Positions 57,396 to 64,000 of a stretch of 64,000 bases of DNA are shown piece by piece; the first letter of the stretch is position 1, and each line of letters opens with the position of its first letter. Made by a program: the position numbers and the translations under genes. This DNA comes from Manis javanica. Lineage: Eukaryota; Chordata; Mammalia; Pholidota; Manidae. The notes beneath the pieces are model-generated. The model was not told where the DNA came from. It saw only the letters and a list, made by a program, of their open reading frames with translations, and did not search any database. The stretch covers positions 87,840,501 to 87,904,500 of the forward strand of contig NC_133158.1 of the NCBI RefSeq assembly GCF_040802235.1, read 5' to 3'.

Positions 57396-58369
57396 TTATC
57401 TATGTAGTATAAAATTTGAAATCTATTGCATTCTCGTAAAAGAAACTGTCATAGAATCGTAAAGTCTGTCAGTCCCTTTTTGTATTAAAAAGCAAACAAA
57501 CACCTAAGTGGGTTTAAAGTACTTGTTTCAAAACAAATTAAAAATCAAGTTTATTGTAATTCCTTTTGGTGTAGTAAAGAAATGAATACCTTCGGAATGT
57601 GTATACTTTTTAAATCTTGCCTCAAATTTATCAAATGTTGATAATACCAAAAGAAGTAGCTGTATATACAGCTATTATACCCATATTTTCTTCTCTTGAT
57701 ATTACTGGTGTATCTATTTAGCTTCATTGTTTCCTGAAAAGTTCAAATACACTAACATGAGGGGCAGATTTATCTACATAGGTCTTTTATCTATTTAAAT
57801 AAGAAGCCATGTCCTACCTTCGAAAGAGTTACGGATTTTCTTATTGGTAAATATGAGAATATAATGGAAATTCTCACTTGATAGGATATAATGTAGTTAA
57901 TAAATGATTCCTTGTGTCTAAAAAAATAAAGAAATAGAATTAGGAAATCTGTGTTTGCCCATATACTGGCACACTAATAACACTAGTGTGGTATTTAAAG
58001 TTTATTTATTTATTTAAAATACATTTAAATATAATTATACATGAAGACACCTAAAGTGATTCACATAATTTTGTATAGCACAGCTTGACACAAACTTAAA
58101 CTAAGTTTATGATTAAAATCTCCACACTCATACTCCAAAGTGCAATTTGCTTTTCATAATGATATATGAATTAACACCTGTATTAATCAAAGCAAAACAT
58201 CTTGGGACTCTTTTAAATAGTACGTAATTAGAGATTGTAAATGATTCCTCACTTTTTTCATAATTCTTCCTATCCCTACTATGACATAGTTCTTTACTAT
58301 CATTGTGATGAGATATACAAACATGGCCTTTGTTTGTGTCAGATTTTACAGTCTAGACTAGTAGTTCAG
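57396..58369. other. AT-rich unassigned sequence
   Basis: I see no gene or repeat that I can support. Confidence 0.4.
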
Positions 58370-58440
58370 CAAATATATTAACAGCACAGACATATGCCAG
58401 GCACTGTGCTAGTAGATATAATCTCTTGATATAGCACCTG
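58370..58440 (-). mobile_element. L2 3' end fragment
   Basis: Antisense L2: ttcagcaaatatattaacagc, catatgccaggcactgtgctag. Short but typical. Confidence 0.55.
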
Positions 58441-58554
58441 CTAAAGCAAGCCCCCACAACTCCATCTTTAATGTGGTTTATATAGTAAGAACTCAGTCCA
58501 GTTAGCACTCCCTGGAATGAAAATCAATATCCTGGCCACTCAGTGTACATTCTA

Positions 58555-58715
58555 CTGTCCAGGAGAGGCTGGTGCTACTCTCCTGGGAGCCTGTTAGAAG
58601 TCTGGCCTCTCAGGCCCAACCTACAACTGCTGAGCTAGAATCTGCATCTTATTAAGATTTGCAAGTACTTGGAAAACATTCAATTTTGAGAAGCACAGGT
58701 ACACACCATCTCTTT
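58555..58715 (+). mobile_element. hAT-Charlie MITE, MER20-like
   Basis: The order cctgggagcctgttagaag, ctctcaggcccaacctac, ctgagctagaatctgcatc, ttattaagatttgcaagtac, ttcaattttgagaagcac matches MER20/MER117-type hAT MITEs. The exact family cannot be set by eye. Confidence 0.7.
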
Positions 58716-59729
58716 GCAGATTTCTCCAGGACCCAGGGGACCCCTAAACTTCTCGAGTCGCTCGTATTAATGAATATTGTGACTTTGAAACTGCTGGGCA
58801 GTTTGGGAAAATGGCAAGAAAGTTTTCTAGGTCTTAGTTGTCTCTTGCCTTCCTGGAATTCTATAAATCATAACTTGATGGTGTGACAGAGTCCTTGGGC
58901 AGTTTTACATGATGAGTTTAATTCTGAAATCACCGAACAGTTTTTCTCTAATTCTACTACTTTTTTCAGTAGAAAAATAATTTGTTAGAAATTAGACTAC
59001 CACTTCCATATTTTTCATGCTTTTTTCTTATATATCTATAAAACCTTTGACCTAAAATAATCACTTTTCATAATTGAGATATAATACAAAGTGAAAAAAA
59101 TAATGGTAAGGTTAAAAAACTCCATTGTATCCTTGAAAATATCTAGTGCATAAACTTTGACATAACAAATCTAGCAACGATTTAAATGTCTCTAGTTGCT
59201 CCTTAAGAATGGAGGAGGAGAGTCAGTCTGCAGGATACTGTGATGATTTCTTGTTCTCCCAAAACCTGCACTAATATCTCAGCTGACAAGGTAATCATCC
59301 TCATGTTCAGCAACTGTCTATACTTGGCCAAATTATATATTCAATGTCCCAAACAACCTTACCTTTATTATGATATAAAATGAACAGACAGAAGAGTAAA
59401 AATCATGATGCAGAACTAGCAAAGACAATGGAAGCTTACGTCTCTGGATAGAGCTGACCTGGTGGCACTTGCAGTGTGAGTGATAACCTCAGCCAAAGCA
59501 CATGCCTCCTAAAGAAGCATGTCTTGTGTGGCAGAGCGAGGGGAGAAGCAGGAGAAAGAGGGATTCCATTGCCAAAGTGTCCTTGTTATATACACCTCTG
59601 TGTCATGGGTCTGCCCGCGTGTGTACACACAGAAAAATACTGTCCCCTGTTCTCCCATCCTTTGTCCATGATCACAAGTCTCAGGACATCAGTGTCATGT
59701 CAGTGAAAAGATGGGAGAAGCAGTCACTT
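58716..59729. other. Unassigned sequence
   Basis: No gene recognised. Two overlapping ORFs at 59476-59706 and 59502-59732 lie in a GC-richer patch but share no known protein motif. Confidence 0.35.
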
Positions 59730-59865
59730 TAGTTACAGATATGGACGCTGAGCTCAGCTAGGCTAAGGAACTTGCTTACGGCTTGCAGTTAGCTTACACA
59801 GCAGGGCAGATCATCAAATCAAGTTCACCAAGGCCCAGCTTGTATCCACACTCACCTCCAAGATG
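59730..59865 (+). mobile_element. MIR SINE
   Basis: The sequence ggacgctgagctcagctaggc, aaggaacttgctt, ttacacagcagggcagatc, ccaaggcccagcttgtatcc follows the 3' half of MIR. Confidence 0.72.
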
Positions 59866-59984
59866 GCATTTAAAAAATATATGGATTTTATTTTCCCTTC
59901 TAGATATCCCCCTTAACATAACTTTGAGATTGGGAAGATAGAGAAAATGCACCATACATTAGCAGTCTGGGCATTTAGAGTAAT

Positions 59985-60060
59985 TTGATTCAGTAAATAG
60001 TTATTACGTGTCTACCATATTCAAGATTGTGAAGTGGTAAGATAGATAATAAGAAGGCTT
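59985..60060 (-). mobile_element. L2 3' end fragment
   Basis: Antisense L2-like: gattcagtaaatagttattacgtgtctacc, then attgtgaagtggtaagatag. Weak. Confidence 0.45.
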
Positions 60061-61279
60061 TTCCCTCTTTTCTCCCTGAGCTGATATATATGTGAAGGCT
60101 AAGGGTTGTCACCAGGCTTCACAAAGCAACCAATTCTCTCTAGTAGGAGGCTACAGCAACCTGTCATAAGCCTCAGTGGGAGAGTGCACCTCTCTCTCCC
60201 ATATCCTTCACACCTGTACCTAGAGGGCTGTACACACCCCTAGGAATTACACGATTTCTGAGCACATAAACAAGCCTACCTGACTTAAACATGGTTCCCT
60301 GAAAAATAGCTTCTCATGTCCCTTGCTGACATGAGAATCTATTTGAATTTGAAAAGAACAGGCCAGAGAACTATTGAAATTCTGAGCATAGTATTGTGTT
60401 CTTGAAATTCCATCATAAAACAGACTGTCTCATCAAACATGACCATCACTTTATACCCTTTATTTTGCCAAGCATTGAATTTTGCAATGTTTTGTTTAAA
60501 GTGACCTCAGCAATCTAAGATGTACATATGCTTTTAAAAAAACTTGTCATAAAGCTGCAAATTTAAAAAAATCTAATGTTTGGTACTTTGATCTCATCTC
60601 TTTCCCTTTGATAAAATGATCAGTAGCAAGCATCAGCTCTCCCCTCAAATATACACATGCATCCTACTGTTTTTGCAAGAGCATAAAATTATAATTCTTA
60701 CTGAGAAAAATCATAAGCCTCTTATTATGTTTTCTCTTCCTTCACCAAAATCAAACAGAAAGAGAAAATGAGGAAGATAGGCATTATTAATGATTTGTAT
60801 CTCTAAAAAGTGCTTTAGCACATGCTGAAGAAATTCCAGTATCTCCAGCTAAAATTCTGTTGCTTTAAACTGTTCAGATGCATGCATAGATAGAGAATTA
60901 AGCATAGATCATTTTAACACGCTTACAGAATAAAGGATGAGTGTTAAACTGTACAGGGGAAGAAAAGAGAGGAATTAATAAAGACAAACAGTATAGAAGG
61001 ATTGTAGGTATTATAAACATTTTTATGCAGTGCACCTAGTGAGATATGTTTTAAAAATCAACAGCACCTACACACATTGTGGTAATACAGAATTTCACTT
61101 GAGATGCCACTATTACCTGTGTGTAAGTCTAAGGGCTCATTTCTCACTTGAAATACTGCTTCAGCTTCCAGACTGGCCCCGCTCCTACCAGTCTTGCTAG
61201 TCAAATACATCTGATCAATTACCACAAAAGTGTCTCTAAAAACAATTCGTCATAACTTCCTAGTTTAAAAATAGCTCTT
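60061..61279. other. Unassigned sequence
   Basis: I see no gene or repeat that I can support. Confidence 0.4.
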
Positions 61280-61560
61280 CCATGTGTCTTGTCTAGGGGA
61301 TAAAATCCCACTTTGACCAAGGCTTTAAGGTCATTTGCAACCTTGCTGAAGCTTCTGTTCTTCATTTCTCCTTTGCATTTCCCCCAGCTCATCTACCTGC
61401 TTTCTACAAGGCATAACCTGAGCTCCAATACTCTGAGCTTTTCAACATTTCCCAAGCAAGTGAGGCATCACTTAATAATTTTTTTCTCTGCCTGAAATGC
61501 TTTTCCTCCCCTTCGCACATAGCAAGGTCATATCATAGTTTTCTGTACAAACTGGACTTG
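61280..61560 (+). mobile_element. L2 fragment
   Basis: Plus-strand L2 near its 3' end: ttgaccaaggctttaaggtc, catttcccccagctcatc, tctgcctgaaatgcttttcc, ccccttcgcacatagcaagg. The ORF at 61313-61495 lies inside it and is not coding. Confidence 0.65.
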
Positions 61561-61719
61561 TGAGCAAGCTAGTGAGAAAGGATCTTTGGTAACTCTGGTT
61601 CTCTCTTTAAGTCATGTCTTAACTCAGTGTTATATAACCTGAAACATTTATTCATATATCTGCAACAGTGACGGCATGGTGGTATTAGAGCAATTTACCA
61701 ATTGCCTCTTCTATTTCTT
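61561..61719. other. Unassigned gap between L2 pieces
   Basis: Position suggests it is the decayed middle of the same L2 copy; nothing diagnostic is visible. Confidence 0.35.
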
Positions 61720-61845
61720 ACATTGAATCATAGAGTCTGTGTCTTATCTGCTTTTTCTATTTCCAGTTTCCACGACCAAACACAGTACCAGGCATATGGT
61801 TATTTTTCAATAACTAATGGCTCAGGGGAAAATGAATGAATGGCC
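61720..61845 (+). mobile_element. L2 3' terminus
   Basis: The block gagtctgtgtcttatctgc, cacagtaccaggcatatgg, tttttcaataactaatgg, gaatgaatgg is the L2 3' end in plus orientation, probably the same copy as 61280-61560. Confidence 0.65.
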
Positions 61846-62859
61846 CCAATCAGATTGGGAAAACATACTCATAAAATTAAACAGTTCACTCTTTTTCCAA
61901 TTGATTAGCACAATATTTTGTAGCTCAAATTATACTTCAAATTTTATTTACACGCATGACAATTAGTATTTATAGGCCATTTTTGCATATGATCTTTAGC
62001 CCTCCTTTTATCTTAGAAACAATGCTGTTAAAATGCCTTTTTTATTTAGATCACTACTAAAGTAGCAGTAGGAACTTTTGGTGCTATTATAAAATAAGTA
62101 AATGTCACATTGGTTCTTAGATTTCTATATATCTTCCTATAATATTTTGCAAATTTATGATTAATCGAATTCCATTAGTAGTATAAACTATCCTGTTATA
62201 TATCCCCAAATTACTGTACTCTAAGCTCATGTTTTGAATTATCAACTCATACCAAATAGAAATTTCAAATCAAATTAATTGAGATTTTAAAGTTTCAGCT
62301 TACTTCCTTCGTGTGCTGTTATAGTTAATAAATAATCTCAAGGTGCTTTGTAAAGGCTTATTGATCTAGCCATGTAATAATAGGAAGTTTTAAACTTGTG
62401 GTTCATTTAACATCAATATGGATTTCAGAAAACCAGGGAACCTGAACTTTTTCATCAACAGATACCATGTTTCACTTGTATAAAATAAATCCAGGTTAAA
62501 TTTTCTTGAAACTCTTTGAAAAAAATCATTCTCTTTCCTATAGATTTTGCAGCTACCAGTAATCACTCTGTGGCTGTCTGGTGAACACCACACCTTCAGT
62601 GAGGTTTGTACAGAGGTGATCCCACTTGTACTGGTGTATTACAAAGCTGAATAGAAATGTTAAAGGAAGACATTCTTTTCTTATTTCCAGTATTGAGGTG
62701 GAGGGAGTGTTCAATATTTCCCCGTTAGATGAAATGTTGTAGCTGCCCACTTTTAGACTGGGATGTCCTCAGTTTGCTGAAAGCTTTGATCATGAATCAG
62801 TGTTGAATTTTGTGATATGATGCTTTCTATATCATTTGATATCATTCCATGTTTTTTTA
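61846..62859. other. AT-rich unassigned sequence
   Basis: I see no gene or repeat that I can support. Minus-strand ORFs 62390-62593 and 62553-62750 have no known domain. Confidence 0.4.
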
Positions 62860-64000
62860 AAAATAAGTACTAGGTTATATTAATTAATTTTTGTATGTTA
62901 AACCATTTTACAATTCTGGGTTAAGGCCTGCTTTCTCATGACGTATTATCTTTTTTATGTATTCTTGGATGTTATTTATGTTCTGGATGGTTATGTGGAT
63001 GAGGAAAATCAGTCTGCATTTTTCTTTGTTTTTAATTAAGTTTTATAATTAAAGGTTATATGGCTTTTAAAAGCAAGTTGGCATATGTTCCTTACTCCTC
63101 TAGTTTTTCAAAAACTTTGCATGAGATGGTATTATATCTTCCTTAAATGTGTTATAGAATTCATGAGTGAAGCTATCTGTGTCTGGATTATCTAGGTATT
63201 TTTTTAATTAAAAAATTCAATAACAGATATAAGGCTACTCAGATTTTTTATTTCTTAATTCAGATTTGGTAAATTATAATTTTCAAAGAATATGTCCATT
63301 TCTGTTAAGCTATCAATTTTATTGGCACAATGTTGATATAATCTTTTTAAATATCAGTATCATTTGTAATGATCTTACCTCTCTTACTATGATACTGACA
63401 CTTGGCATGTTTTCCTCTCTCTTTTTTATTTATCATCATCAGTCTTCCTAGGGATTTAACAATTTTATTAACCTAATCAAAGAATCAACTTTTGGCTATT
63501 GATTTTAGCTGTTATTTATCTGTTGTGTATTTCACTGGTTTCCACTATTATTTTTACTTCTCTTATTCATGTCATTTATAGTTTGCTTTTTTATTTTAGA
63601 GCTTGTTAAAGTGGTAGCATAGATGACTGATTTTATATCTTTCCCTTTTTCTAATAGAAGCATTTGAAGATATATTATTTCCCTCTAAACATTGCCTAAT
63701 TAGGATCTCATAAATTCTGAAACACTGTTTTTATTATCATTCTTTTGGATATATCATTTAAATATTCATTGGGATTTATTCTATAAACTTATTCTTTACT
63801 TGGAAGTAGATTTTTTAATTTCTGATATTTGGAAGTTTGTAGAATTTTTGGTAAGTGATTTCTAATTACATAGCATTATATCTAGAGAACATATTCTGTA
63901 TGATTCTGCTTCTTTTAAACTCACTGACACCTCCTATAAAGCCCATTCATGGTTCATGTTCCATGTGCAATTGAGAAGAATGTTTTCAGCTGTTTGGGGA
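62860..64000 (-). mobile_element. L1 ORF2 (RT region), antisense, runs off window
   Basis: Antisense L1 ORF2: gaattcatgagtgaagctatctg, gatttggtaaattata and tatgtccatttctg, aacaattttattaacc, caaagaatcaacttttggc, ccctctaaacattgcc, and at the edge gttccatgtgcaattgagaagaatg. It is old and broken by indels. The 5' part of the element would lie beyond the right edge. Confidence 0.85.

Noticed and set aside
1..64000. Search for CRISPR arrays, operons, prophage or bacterial systems
   Set aside because: No regularly spaced repeats, ribosome-binding sites or gene-dense strands exist; all recognisable elements are mammalian transposons.

Overview
This window is nuclear DNA from a placental mammal and looks like a gene-poor, repeat-rich, AT-rich intergenic or deep intronic region. 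I found no host protein-coding gene, no convincing exon, and no tRNA, rRNA or other RNA gene. The open reading frames are short and behave like chance ORFs or fragments of transposons. The assignment to placental mammals rests on old families recognised from their sequence: MIR, L2, L3/CR1-like, MLT1-type MaLR LTRs, HAL1/L1M, hAT-Charlie MITEs (MER5A-, MER58- and MER20-like) and Tigger. I see no Alu, rodent B1/B2, carnivore SINEC or ruminant BOV element, so the order is left open. Several LTR families here are ones I cannot name and may be lineage-specific.

Layout. 1-4640: MaLR LTRs, MIRs and a minus-strand L1 3' end. 4640-9950: mostly unassigned, with a truncated minus-strand LTR (6725-6860) and an AT-rich patch (9205-9435). 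9951-15290: an old plus-strand HAL1/L1 tract carrying one copy of a 270-bp direct duplication and a solo LTR (14091-14416). 15783-22068: the centrepiece, a decayed ERV-L-like (class III) endogenous retrovirus with two ~300-bp LTRs and broken gag, protease, RT, RNase H and integrase, with no env. A second, related but longer LTR is attached directly to its 3' end. 22074-27905: two minus-strand L1 5'-UTR regions, MLT1 and a Tigger MITE. 28038-31960: a minus-strand LTR, MLT1, a candidate CpG-containing LTR and MIRs. 32000-42120: mostly unassigned, with hAT and MLT1 copies and a third minus-strand L1 5' region (39300-41365). 42125-42527: a solo LTR with a perfect 5-bp target duplication. 42533-64000: scattered L2, MIR, MER5A and Tigger, a solo LTR at 49293-49736 with its own empty-site paralogue about 1 kb away, and L1 ORF2 at the right edge.

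Nothing here forms a working pathway. The value of the window is as a record of insertion history. The clearest items are (i) the composite provirus plus extra LTR bracketed by CTGTT, (ii) the paralogous empty site at 50675-50729 that dissects the 49-kb LTR insertion to the base, and (iii) the ~96% identical 270-bp duplication at 9951 and 12476. All repeat-family names come from remembered consensus patterns without a database search. Identities and boundaries are estimates by eye.
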